Source of the DNA: JACRBT01 sp964474285
Lineage (GTDB): Bacteria > Chloroflexota > Dehalococcoidia > Tepidiformales > Tepidiformaceae
Assembly (NCBI GenBank): GCA_964474285.1
Contig: CAYYSD010000002.1
Span: 1-64,000, forward strand
Direction: 5' to 3'
Length of the DNA stretch: 64,000 nt
Of this stretch, positions 31,944 to 39,938 are shown in pieces. The notes beneath the pieces are model-generated. The model had not been told where the DNA came from. It made no database searches and worked only from the letters and a program-made list of their open reading frames with translations. Numbering within the stretch: position 1 is the stretch's first letter; every line of letters begins with the position of its first letter. The translations under genes were made by a program, and so were the position numbers.

Positions 31944-32426
31944 TTAGCCGCGGCCGGCCGCGCGCTGATTGCGCAACCAGAGGATGAAATCGAGGTCGGG
32001 AACCCGGTGTCCGGCAGCGTTCAGGAACCCGGCCGCTTCACCGCGGTACTGGGCTGAGTGGAAGAACATGTGGAACAGGGTCTCAGCGAGGTCATCCGTG
32101 AATTCGGCGCCGCTGGAATTGCGGTAGGTGAACGTACGCTCGGTCGCTGCATCGTGATCAAGGGAGCGGGCCAATGCGTCCAGGCGGGCGGCGGCTTCCA
32201 CGGTCCATTGCGTGCAGATGTCGAGGCTGGTGCCGCCCCAGAGTTTGATCATGGGTTGGGGGTCGTTTTCCATTCGGCGCAGCCACACCAGCTCCGTCTC
32301 GAGGACGTGCTGGTAGGCGGCAAGCGCGGTCCCGGGTTCCCCACCGCTCGCCTGGAGCGTCGCGAGAACCGCGGCGTTGGCCCAGCTGTCCCAGGCGGCC
32401 ACGTTTACGAAGTGTTCGGCAAGCAT
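31944..32426 (-). CDS. DinB-family protein
   Basis: A 160-aa four-helix-bundle type protein. WDSWANAAVLATL near the start, HVLETELVWLRRM in the middle and TLFHMFFHSAQYRGEAAGFL near the end carry the spaced His residues that bind a metal in DinB-like enzymes (including thiol-dependent transferases). The substrate is unknown. GGGAGGG precedes the ATG. It lies just upstream of the LacI gene on the same strand. Confidence 0.72.
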   Translation of the reverse strand: MLAEHFVNVAAWDSWANAAVLATLQASGGEPGTALAAYQHVLETELVWLRRMENDPQPMIKLWGGTSLDICTQWTVEAAARLDALARSLDHDAATERTFTYRNSSGAEFTDDLAETLFHMFFHSAQYRGEAAGFLNAAGHRVPDLDFILWLRNQRAAGRG

Positions 32427-32555
32427 AAGGCCCTCCCTGGTGTCGCGACCGGCAGCGCGGCCGTTTTCGCTCGGATCGTAACCCGGCCGACCGCTTGCGG
32501 CCCCCGGCTGGTGGCGCCAGTAGCGCGGTGGCTCGCCGCGGGTCCGAGACGAGCG

Positions 32556-32580
32556 GAAAGCCCGCGGGAGGCGGGCTTTC
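32556..32580 (-). terminator. Probable terminator of the leftward CoA-transferase/thiolase-like operon
   Basis: A perfect 10-bp stem GAAAGCCCGC-GGGAG-GCGGGCTTTC between the DinB gene and the end of the DUF35 gene. On the plus strand GGTGTTTTG follows, so it might work in both directions; no true T-run is present on the minus strand. Confidence 0.5.
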
Positions 32581-32673
32581 GGTGTTTTGCGATGGGATGT
32601 TGGGTGTTGAGCTGTCCGCGCTCATGCATCCCGGCGGGTGAAACTGAGGTAGGCCGCGCCGATGACGGTTTAC

Positions 32674-33099
32674 CTATTCACTTGCCAGGGGAGTGCCCCC
32701 GGTCCGGCGGAACAACGGCAGCAGCAGTCCTTCGCCTTTGTCGACAATCTCCAGCTCCACGGGCTGCCCAATGCGCACTTCGTCAGGTGAGACGTTCGTG
32801 AGGTTGCTTGTCAGGTGCGGCCCCTCCTCCAGTTCCACGACGACCGTGGCGAAGGGCACAAGGTCCGTGAGCGCGGGGTGGATGGCCTGTCGCGAGACGA
32901 TGTACGAATACACGGTCCCCCGGCCGGACATCTTTGCCCACTCGTTCTCGAAGGACCCGCAGTGCCGGCAGGTGGGCTGGGGCGGTTGCCGGAACGTGCC
33001 GCAGTTCGTGCAACGCTGGATCCGCAGTTCGCCCTGCTTGAGGTAGTCCCAGAACGGCTGGCCCTCGGCGGATGGGTTAGGGCGGGGTAGTGCGACCAT
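32674..33099 (-). CDS. DUF35-type Zn-ribbon/OB-fold protein
   Basis: A 141-aa protein. RIQRCTNCGTFRQPPQPTCRHC gives the four-Cys zinc ribbon (about residues 29-47), followed by an OB-fold (GRGTVYSYIVSRQAIHP, PFATVVVELEEGP). DUF35 proteins are obligate partners of thiolase-like enzymes, for example in the Ltp2-type aldolases of steroid side-chain breakdown and in acyl-CoA acyltransferases. Its ATG overlaps the stop of the thiolase-like gene by 1 base (TGATG), so the two are translated together and probably form a complex. Confidence 0.85.
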   Translation of the reverse strand: MVALPRPNPSAEGQPFWDYLKQGELRIQRCTNCGTFRQPPQPTCRHCGSFENEWAKMSGRGTVYSYIVSRQAIHPALTDLVPFATVVVELEEGPHLTSNLTNVSPDEVRIGQPVELEIVDKGEGLLLPLFRRTGGTPLASE

Positions 33100-34226
33100 C
33101 AGTTCGCTCCTTCGAAGATGACAGCGCCCGTGCCGACACCCGTATCAACAAACGAGAAGTGCGCGTTAGGAACCTGTGCGGTCGAAGTGCCCCGGACTTG
33201 GCGCACGCCTTCGATGAGGTGGTTCATGCCCTGCATATACGCCTCCGAGAGGTGCCCGCCCGAAGTGTTCACCGGCAGTGAGCCGCCCTCCCACTGGATC
33301 CCGCCCGCTTCGACAAACGGGCCGCCTTCGCCGCGTCCGACGAAGCCGTAGTCTTCGAGGGCGAAGATGACGAACGGCGCGAAGTGGTCGTAGATCTGGA
33401 CGACGTTGATGTCGGACGGATTGAGGCGAGCCCGGTTCCAGAGCCTCGGCGCCCAGGCCCGGGCTGAGGTGTCAATGCCTGACCGTTCCGAGGCATACCC
33501 GAACTGTTCTGCCGCGCGGATCAACGCAGGCGGTTGCTTCAGATCCTTCGCGCGCGCCGCACTGGTGACCACGAGCGCCCCGCCGCCGTCTGTCTCCAGG
33601 CAGCAGTCGAAGAGGTGGAATGGTTCCACGACGAAGCGCGACTCCTGGTGCTGCTCAATCGTCAGCGTCTCCTGGTAGAAGGTGGCCCGCGGGTTCCGGT
33701 TCGCGTGTGCCCGCTCTGTCACGGCCACCATGCCGAACTGGCGGCTGGTCGTGCCCAGTTCGTACATCCGCCGTCGCGCCTGCATCGCCAGCATGTGCTG
33801 CGGCGTGAGAATGCCGAACGGCTCCGAGAACGCCGCGTTGCCTTGCCCCGCGCGGCCCGTGACGTCGCCCCGGCCATAGCGGCGCCCCGACCGCCCGTTC
33901 ACGCCACGATAGATCACGACCACGTTCGCACGACCGGTTTCGATCGCAGCCGCGGCCGAGGCGACAAGGGCCGCCCCCACGTTGCCCGCCTGGTTCACTT
34001 CGCCGAACCAGGAGAGGTCGCGCACGCCCAGGTTGGACGCCACCTCCTGTGGGCTGCTCGTATCAACCGACCAGCGCAGGAGCCCGTCGACGTCCTGCGG
34101 GTGAAGTCCCGCGTCGTCGAGGGCGGTTCGCACCGCCTGGAGCGTGAGCACGAGTTCGGAGCGCCCGGACTCGCGCGAATAGCCGGTCTCGCCGATGCCG
34201 GCGACCGCAGCCTGTTGAAGGTGCAT
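33099..34226 (-). CDS. Thiolase-fold protein of the SCP-x/Ltp2 type without Cys nucleophile
   Basis: A 375-aa thiolase-superfamily protein (AAVAGIGETGYSRESGRSE, VQIYDHFAPFVIFALEDYG, NTSGGHLSEAYMQGMNHLIEG). The nucleophile position reads NQAGNVGAALVASA where thiolases have a Cys, and the closing region FVDTGVGTGAVIF lacks the CxG Cys. Ltp2-like retro-aldolases also lack these Cys and use Tyr residues with a DUF35 partner. So it may be an aldolase acting on a beta-hydroxyacyl-CoA rather than a thiolase. The DUF35 gene overlaps its stop. Confidence 0.78.
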   Translation of the reverse strand: MHLQQAAVAGIGETGYSRESGRSELVLTLQAVRTALDDAGLHPQDVDGLLRWSVDTSSPQEVASNLGVRDLSWFGEVNQAGNVGAALVASAAAAIETGRANVVVIYRGVNGRSGRRYGRGDVTGRAGQGNAAFSEPFGILTPQHMLAMQARRRMYELGTTSRQFGMVAVTERAHANRNPRATFYQETLTIEQHQESRFVVEPFHLFDCCLETDGGGALVVTSAARAKDLKQPPALIRAAEQFGYASERSGIDTSARAWAPRLWNRARLNPSDINVVQIYDHFAPFVIFALEDYGFVGRGEGGPFVEAGGIQWEGGSLPVNTSGGHLSEAYMQGMNHLIEGVRQVRGTSTAQVPNAHFSFVDTGVGTGAVIFEGAN

Positions 34227-34259
34227 GGGCCTCTCTTTTCTCGCTGGCGGCGCGGCCGC

Positions 34260-35432
34260 TTAGATCGCCTTTGCTTCGTGCAGCGCGGTGATCTCGGGCC
34301 AGGTGTACCCCAGCTCCAGGAGAATCTCCTCGGTGTGCTGCCCCATCTCGGGTGGCGGTCCCTGGATGGCAGGCGGGGTCTCGCTCATCTGCACCGGCGG
34401 CCCGACCACGGTCATCTCCCCGAACTGAGGGTGCAGCATTTTCTGCAGATAGCCGTTCTCCCAGAACTGCGGGTGGGCCGCCACGCCCTCGTAGTCCAGG
34501 ACAGGCGCGTGTGGCACATCGTTCGTGCTGAGAGCGGTGAGCCACCACTCCTGCTCCCGTGTGAGAAAAAGCTCCTCCAGCTTCGCGACGAGCACGTCCT
34601 TGTTGCGCGCGCGGGCGAAGGGCTCATTGAAGCGGTCGTCCGCCGCGAGTCCCGCATCTCCGATTGCGTTCACCAGCCGTTCCCACATCGCCTGAGTGTT
34701 CGCCGCGAGGGCAACGAACCGGCCGTCCCTGCACTGGTAGTGGGTGTAGGTCGCGCTCCGGCGGTATTCGAACCCCGGCTGCTTGCCGGTCCCAAAAAAG
34801 ATCGTGAGCGGCCGCTGTTGCACCGAAAGCATCGCGCCGATGAGCGACACGTCGATGTGCTGACCCACGCCCGTTCGCTCCTTCGCCACCAGTGCCGTCA
34901 CGATGCCGTAGGCGAGCATCATCGCGCCGATGCTGTCGGCGAACCCGCCGATGAGCGCCTGGGGAGTGAGAGCGGAGCCACCGCCCTGCTCCGACATCAC
35001 CCCGCTGAAGGCCTGGGCGACGTGGTCGTACCCGCCGCGGGACGCCCACGGTCCCTTTCGCCCCCAACCAGAGGCGGAGGCGAAGATCAGGTCCGGCTTG
35101 ATCTTCCGCAGATCTTCGTAGCCCAGCGACCACATCTCCATCCGACCCGGCCGGAAGTTCTCGAGGACGACATCGGTGGTGGGAATGAGCCGCCGGATGA
35201 CGTCCTGTCCCGCTCCGGTGCGGAGGTTCACGGTGATGCTGCGCTTGCCCCGGTTGTTCGCTTCGTACATCCCCGAGAACCCACGGGCATCGGCGCCTTC
35301 TCGCGCTTCGCCCCCGGGCTCTTCGATCTTGATGACGTCCGCGCCCATGTCGGACAGCAGCACGGCCGCAAACGGCCCCTGCTGGATGCGGCCGAAGTCG
35401 AGAACCCGGATTCCCTTGAGCGCGCCAGCCAT
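34260..35432 (-). CDS. CaiB/BaiF (family III) CoA-transferase
   Basis: A 390-aa protein. LKGIRVLDFGRIQQGPFAAV, LLSDMGADVIKIEEPGG and GMYEANNRGKRSITVNL are clear family signals. In the motif GQHIDVSLIGAM the residue that is Asp or Glu in most members (xxVSMLDA) is Gly, encoded GGC at 34836-34838, one base from GAC. If that is the acid forming the CoA-carried intermediate, activity would be lost or changed. ATG 35432 overlaps the nitroreductase stop (TGATG). The gene precedes the thiolase-like gene by 33 bases in one operon. Confidence 0.82.
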   Translation of the reverse strand: MAGALKGIRVLDFGRIQQGPFAAVLLSDMGADVIKIEEPGGEAREGADARGFSGMYEANNRGKRSITVNLRTGAGQDVIRRLIPTTDVVLENFRPGRMEMWSLGYEDLRKIKPDLIFASASGWGRKGPWASRGGYDHVAQAFSGVMSEQGGGSALTPQALIGGFADSIGAMMLAYGIVTALVAKERTGVGQHIDVSLIGAMLSVQQRPLTIFFGTGKQPGFEYRRSATYTHYQCRDGRFVALAANTQAMWERLVNAIGDAGLAADDRFNEPFARARNKDVLVAKLEELFLTREQEWWLTALSTNDVPHAPVLDYEGVAAHPQFWENGYLQKMLHPQFGEMTVVGPPVQMSETPPAIQGPPPEMGQHTEEILLELGYTWPEITALHEAKAI

Positions 35433-36091
35433 CAGTTCGCGCCCGCCCACGGCACCGGGGCGTTCCAACGGTTCAGGAACGACGTCTCGGCGGTGGGCCG
35501 CCGGGTTGTCGGCCCGAAGCGCCCGCGGGGCTTGCCCATGGGGATGCAGAAGTGGAACCCGATCTCCTTCGGGATGTCGAACATCTCGTGGAAGCGTTCC
35601 ATCACCGTCGGGTGCAGGGTGGTCGGGACCGAGCCGATGCCAAGGGCGCGCGCTGCCAGCATCAAGTTCTGTGCGCAGGTGACGACTGAGTTGGGCGGCC
35701 CCGGCGGAGTGGAGAGTACGAAGATGATGAGCGGAACATCGCCGATCTCGTCGGCGAGTTTCATGGCTGGGCGGTATTGCGTCTCGCTCGGCGGCACATC
35801 CTCGGGCCCGTTCCAGCCGAACTGCGCTTTGCGCTTTGCCCACCAGGCTTCCCGGTAGAGGACGCCGAATTTCTTGAGCATTTCCCGGTCGGAGACCACG
35901 AGAAAGCGCGCCCACTGCTCGTTGCCGCCGTTTGGCGCTTTCACGGCCGCGTCGAGGATCAGCTTCACGTCCTCCATCGGGATCGGGTCGGGGCGCAAAC
36001 GGCGGATGGCGCGTTGCGTAAACATCGCCTCGCCCAGCGGCATCGAGAGGCGTCGTGCCGCTTCCTGGATCACTTGCTCGGGGTCAGTCAT
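35432..36091 (-). CDS. Nitroreductase-family flavoprotein
   Basis: A 219-aa protein. TQRAIRRLRPDPIPMEDVKL near residue 25 and AVKAPNGGNEQWARFLVV are the FMN-binding signals of the family; LMLAARALGIGSVPTT and EIGFHFCIPMGKPRGRFGP close the fold. It uses FMN with NAD(P)H to reduce a nitro, quinone or enoyl-type substrate. GGAGG 8 bases before ATG 36091 sets the start. First gene of the leftward operon leading to the CoA-transferase, thiolase-like and DUF35 genes. Confidence 0.82.
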   Translation of the reverse strand: MTDPEQVIQEAARRLSMPLGEAMFTQRAIRRLRPDPIPMEDVKLILDAAVKAPNGGNEQWARFLVVSDREMLKKFGVLYREAWWAKRKAQFGWNGPEDVPPSETQYRPAMKLADEIGDVPLIIFVLSTPPGPPNSVVTCAQNLMLAARALGIGSVPTTLHPTVMERFHEMFDIPKEIGFHFCIPMGKPRGRFGPTTRRPTAETSFLNRWNAPVPWAGAN

Positions 36092-36196
36092 CCCGTGTTC
36101 CTCCGGTGATGGACAGTTGTGCGGCACACACTAACCCGGCGGCGGCCTGTGCCGCACGCCTGGTTCGGCGCCGGCGCATTCTCCCGGAAAAAAACA

Positions 36197-36209
36197 TTGT
36201 TGACAACAA
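36197..36209. promoter_or_regulatory. Palindromic operator overlapping a -35 element
   Basis: Perfect palindrome TTGTTG-A-CAACAA. It contains the -35 hexamer TTGACA (36200-36205), with a weak CAGTAT -10 at 36224-36229, directed at the binding-protein gene at 36268. It sits in the divergent region shared with the nitroreductase operon. A protein bound here would hide the -35; the nearby TetR-family gene is the first candidate. Confidence 0.6.
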
Positions 36210-36267
36210 CTATTTCAATCAACCAGTATGACCGCGCCCACAATCGTGGGAGGAGGGTAGTCTCAAC

Positions 36268-38043
36268 ATGGCATCCGCGTATTGGAGCGCCCAACGGGCC
36301 CGCGCAAGCAGGCGACGATTCCTGAGCGGCGCGCTCGTTGCGGGAGTTGGCGTTTCCGGCCTCGCGCTGACTGGCTGCGGCGACGATGACGACGGGGACG
36401 CTTCCGCCAATTCGCTCGCCACGCCAACACGCAGCGCGGACGCCACCCCTGTTCCGGCGAACCCCTTCGCTAACGCGAAGCGCGGCGGCACTATGCACCT
36501 TTCGATTCCTGCCGATCCGCCCTCGCTCGATCCTTACTCCACCAGCAACGCCATCACCAAGAGCAACAGCAGCTACGTTCACGCCCGGCTCTTCAAGTTC
36601 CAGACGGCGCCCGGCCGGCCGCAATCCGAGGTGACCCCCGGTCCGGATATGGCGGAGTCGCTCGAATCGTCTCCCGATGGCCTGGTCTGGACAGCGAAGC
36701 TGCGCAAGGACGCCAGGTTCCACAACATCGCGCCGGTGAACGGGCGCGCCATCAGCAGCGATGACGTGAAGTTCTCCTGGAAACGGCTCACGGAAGACAA
36801 GCTCGGTCAGAACGCCCAGGTGGACTTCGTCGAAAAGGTTGAGTATCCGGACGCCCAGACCATCAAGTTTTCGCTGAAGACCCCATTCGCGGCCTTCCCG
36901 AACATTCTGGCCGACACGACGTTACTCGTGATCCAGCCTACGGAAGCCGATGGCAAGTACGACCCCAAGAAGATGCAGATCGGCAGCGGACCGTGGATGT
37001 GGAGCACCTACGAGGCCAACTCACGATTCGTCTACAAGAAGAATCCGGAGTGGGTGGTGCCCGGCTTCCCACTGTTCGATGCCGTCGAGATCTCGATCAT
37101 TCCCGAATACGCCAACCGGCTCGCGCAGTTCCGCAGCGGCAACCTGGACACGCAGGGAATCGAGCCGGTCGACCTCATCGATGTCCGTAAGCAGGTCACC
37201 GGGCTCCAGTACACGAGTGACCTCTCCCCGAGTTCGAGCATCATCTTCTTCGACAGCGACCCTAACTCCCCGTGGCAGAAGGACGAGCGCATCCGCATCG
37301 CCATCTCCATGGCCCAGGACCGCAACGCCCTGACGGAGCTAGCCTATGATGTCAAACGCCTGGTCTCGGCGGGCATCGACGCCAAGATCCAGTGGAACAA
37401 CGTGATCCCGGTTGGGCACCAGAGTGTCTGGATCGACCCTCAGGGCCCCAATGCAGGCGAAGGCGGCAAGAACTTCGCTTACAACGTCGCCGAAGCGAAG
37501 AAGCTCATGGCGGCTGCCGGTTATGCCGATGGACTGCCGGTGACCTACCAGTATTCCATCAACTCCTACCCGCTCTCCTTTGCCAAGATAGCTGAAGGCA
37601 CGATTGGCTATCTGAACGCGATCGGCGTGAAGACGACCGTCGACGTCCAGGACTATGCGACGGTGTTTGGCCAAACCCGCCTCGGCAACTTCAAGGGCAT
37701 CGCGAACGGCATCGAGGCCGCCTTCCCGGAGCCGGGCGGCTTGATCACGCGGGCCTTCACGCCCAACGCCCAGAACAAAGGCCGCGTCAACGACAAGACC
37801 CTGTACGACATGACGATGGCACAGCGCTCGGAACTGAACCCGGAAAAGCGCCGGGCCATTTTCCATGACCTCCAGCGCTACCACGCCACGAAGATGTATT
37901 ACGTCCCGGGCCAGTACGGCGCTGGCTTGAGCTGGACCGCCCACCAGCCCTGGATGCGCATGGTGCAGGAGGTCCGGTCCATTGCCGGCGCCGCCGCCGC
38001 CAGTTCCGAAGTGCTGCCGTATCGCTGGAGCGACAAAGCCTGA
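36268..38043 (+). CDS. ABC transporter substrate-binding lipoprotein, family 5
   Basis: A 591-aa protein. The signal contains SRRRFLSGAL (Tat-like) and ends LTGC followed by GDDDD, so it is exported and lipid-anchored. The mature part fits SBP_bac_5: LSIPADPPSLDPYST, DGLVWTAKLRKDARFHN, ISSDDVKFSWKRL, KDERIRIAISMAQDR. It is distinct from the protein at 23861. No permease or ATPase gene adjoins it, so it must use a transporter encoded elsewhere, possibly the permeases at 25653-27529. AGGAGGG precedes the ATG by about 10 bases. Confidence 0.85.
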   Translation: MASAYWSAQRARASRRRFLSGALVAGVGVSGLALTGCGDDDDGDASANSLATPTRSADATPVPANPFANAKRGGTMHLSIPADPPSLDPYSTSNAITKSNSSYVHARLFKFQTAPGRPQSEVTPGPDMAESLESSPDGLVWTAKLRKDARFHNIAPVNGRAISSDDVKFSWKRLTEDKLGQNAQVDFVEKVEYPDAQTIKFSLKTPFAAFPNILADTTLLVIQPTEADGKYDPKKMQIGSGPWMWSTYEANSRFVYKKNPEWVVPGFPLFDAVEISIIPEYANRLAQFRSGNLDTQGIEPVDLIDVRKQVTGLQYTSDLSPSSSIIFFDSDPNSPWQKDERIRIAISMAQDRNALTELAYDVKRLVSAGIDAKIQWNNVIPVGHQSVWIDPQGPNAGEGGKNFAYNVAEAKKLMAAAGYADGLPVTYQYSINSYPLSFAKIAEGTIGYLNAIGVKTTVDVQDYATVFGQTRLGNFKGIANGIEAAFPEPGGLITRAFTPNAQNKGRVNDKTLYDMTMAQRSELNPEKRRAIFHDLQRYHATKMYYVPGQYGAGLSWTAHQPWMRMVQEVRSIAGAAAASSEVLPYRWSDKA

Positions 38044-38197
38044 CACACCAGCACCTCCGCGAACTGGCGGTCGTTCGGACTCCGTCACGAACCACCGCCG
38101 GCTCCACGGCCACGACCCCAACGCAGGCAGCTCGAGGCCGGATGCCGTTGACTGACACCCAACCTGGCGGTTTGCTAGATCCCGGACAGGCACCATC

Positions 38198-38875
38198 ATG
38201 GCAAGAATGACCGCCGCCTCAGCTCCCCGACATCGCCCCGCCCCGAAGCAGGATCGCTCCGTGCTTTCGACCACCAGGCTGGTGCGGGCGGCGGCGGAAA
38301 TGCTGGTGGAGGTTGGCTATGAACGCATGACGCTGGCCGCCATCGGCCGGCGCGCGGGCTATAGCTACGGCCTCGTTACGCAGCGCTTCGGGTCCAAGGA
38401 AGGCCTGATGTGGGCCGTCGTCGAATCGATGGTCGTGGATTGGACGGGGCGCGAACGGTTACGAGCCGGCACCGCCGGCAGCTGGCTTAGCCGCATCCGC
38501 CCCATCATCGAAGGCGTTCGCGCAAGCGCCGCCAGGGATCCTGTCTCTTTGCGCGCGCTCTGGGCCGTCATGTTCGAAGCGGTGAAGCCCGGAACGATGC
38601 TGAACGAGCGCATCCAGGAGCTGCACCGGAACCAGCGCACGAACACGGCTCGCGCTATCGAAGTCGAGGTGAAGGCCGGGCGCATTCCGCCCGACCTCGC
38701 GCCGGAAGCGACCGCCGCCGTCGTCATCGGCGCCCTGCGAGGCCTGGCCTACCAGTGGCTGCTCGACCCTTCGTTCGACTACGACGGTGCGCTCGAAGCC
38801 CTCGAGGCGATCATCGCACGCCTCGAAGTCACCGAGCCGCGTTCGCCTGCGCGCGAGCCGGATTCCCTCGACTGA
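38198..38875 (+). CDS. TetR-family transcriptional regulator
   Basis: A 225-aa protein. The N-terminal helix-turn-helix (LVRAAAEMLVEVGYERMTLA, IGRRAGYSYGLVTQRFGSKE) is clear; the rest is the helical ligand and dimer domain. It lies 154 bases after the binding-protein gene and may control the divergent promoter at 36197-36209 or its own gene. The ligand could be an acyl-CoA given the neighbours, but this is inference. Confidence 0.85.
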   Translation: MARMTAASAPRHRPAPKQDRSVLSTTRLVRAAAEMLVEVGYERMTLAAIGRRAGYSYGLVTQRFGSKEGLMWAVVESMVVDWTGRERLRAGTAGSWLSRIRPIIEGVRASAARDPVSLRALWAVMFEAVKPGTMLNERIQELHRNQRTNTARAIEVEVKAGRIPPDLAPEATAAVVIGALRGLAYQWLLDPSFDYDGALEALEAIIARLEVTEPRSPAREPDSLD

Positions 38876-38886
38876 ACTGCTCGAAC

Positions 38887-39321
38887 CTACACGGGTTCCG
38901 CAACGAACACCGGGATCTTTCGTGTCGTCCGTGTCTGGTAGTCCGCATAGGGAGGGAACGCCGCGACGGCGAGCGTCCAGAGTCGCGCGCGCTCCGAATC
39001 GTCGGTCACTTCCCGCACTCGCATCGGCCAGACTTCCGTCCCGTCTCGCAGTTCGACATCGGGATTCGTGCGCAGGTTGTACACCCACACCGGGTTCCTG
39101 GGGGCGCCGCCAACCGATCCCACGAGGATGTAGTTGTCGCCGTCCTTCACACGCATGAGCGGCGTCTTGCGGATCGCGCCCGTCTTGTTGCCGGTGTTCG
39201 TGACAATCACGACGGGTAGCCCGGTATTGCGGAGGGTGGTTCCTTCTTTACCGCCTGAGCTTTCGTAAAGTTCCACCTGGTTGCGAACCCATTCGACCGG
39301 GCTCGGAATGTAGTCAGCCAT
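38887..39321 (-). CDS. Deazaflavin (F420)-dependent nitroreductase-family protein
   Basis: A 144-aa protein. Its motifs TTLRNTGLPVVIVTNTGNKT, TPLMRVKDGDNYILVGSVGG and PVWVYNLRTNPDVELRDGTE are those of the Ddn/DUF385 split-barrel family that binds F420. Family members reduce nitro compounds or quinones, which implies that the host makes F420. GGAGG 7 bases before ATG 39321 sets the start; an upstream extension is not supported. Convergent with the TetR gene, 11 bases apart. Confidence 0.82.
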   Translation of the reverse strand: MADYIPSPVEWVRNQVELYESSGGKEGTTLRNTGLPVVIVTNTGNKTGAIRKTPLMRVKDGDNYILVGSVGGAPRNPVWVYNLRTNPDVELRDGTEVWPMRVREVTDDSERARLWTLAVAAFPPYADYQTRTTRKIPVFVAEPV

Positions 39322-39400
39322 GAACGCCCTCCCGCGCCCTTGCGGCGCCGCGTAGAACGATTCTACCCGCGAGACCCAATGCGCGCTCCTGACGGGCTGG

Positions 39401-39935
39401 CCCTTCGACACGGCTCAGGGCCCTTCGCGCCGCTCAGGGCGAACGGCGAGGCGGGTGGCGGGCGGCGCGGCCCTCCGTTCGAGCTGAGCCGGTCGAAGTA
39501 CGAACGCGGTCACGCTCGCGCAGGTCGCAAGCGCTGTCCGTTCTTTGGATGCGAAGATGCGCCTTCGACACGGCTTAGGGCCCTTCGACACCGCTCAGGG
39601 CGAACGGAGGTCCGGGTGGCCTGCGGCGCAGCTATCCGTTCGTGCTGAGCCAGTCGAAGCACGAACGCGGCCACGCTCGCGCAGGTCGCAAGCGCTGTCC
39701 GTTCGTTGGATGCAAGGCGCCCTTCGACACGGCTCAGGGCCCTTCGACACCGCTCAGGGCGAACGGAGGTCCGGGTGGCCTGCGGCGCAGCTATCCGTTC
39801 GTGCTGAGCCAGTCGAAGTACGAACGCGGTCACGCTTGAGCGGATCTCAAGCGCTGTGCGTTGTTACCGCGGACCCTTCGACACGGCTCAGGGCCCTTCG
39901 ACACGGCTCAGGGCGAACGGAGGGCCGGGTCGCGG
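39401..39935. repeat. Tandem array of inverted (REP-like) repeats
   Basis: About 3.4 units of 154-160 bp start at 39401, 39561, 39720 and 39874. Each opens with one or two copies of CCCTTCGACACGGCTCAGGG leading to GCGAACGG. About 90 bp later comes the near reverse complement CCGTTCGTGCTGAGCC then AGTCGAAG, so each unit can fold back on itself. Units 2 and 3 are almost identical over the first 130 bases. Open frames here are produced by the repeat and are not genes. The array ends just after the DUF2235 gene. Confidence 0.85.
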
Positions 39936-39938
39936 GCG

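Noticed and set aside
33534..35858. 774-codon plus-strand frame across the thiolase-like and CoA-transferase genes
   Set aside because: It spans two clear minus-strand genes and has no motifs or ribosome site; typical of high-GC antisense frames.
39401..39935. CRISPR-like array
   Set aside because: Unit length of about 155-160 bp, inverted arms and near-identical intervening sequence; no short direct repeats with unique spacers and no cas genes.
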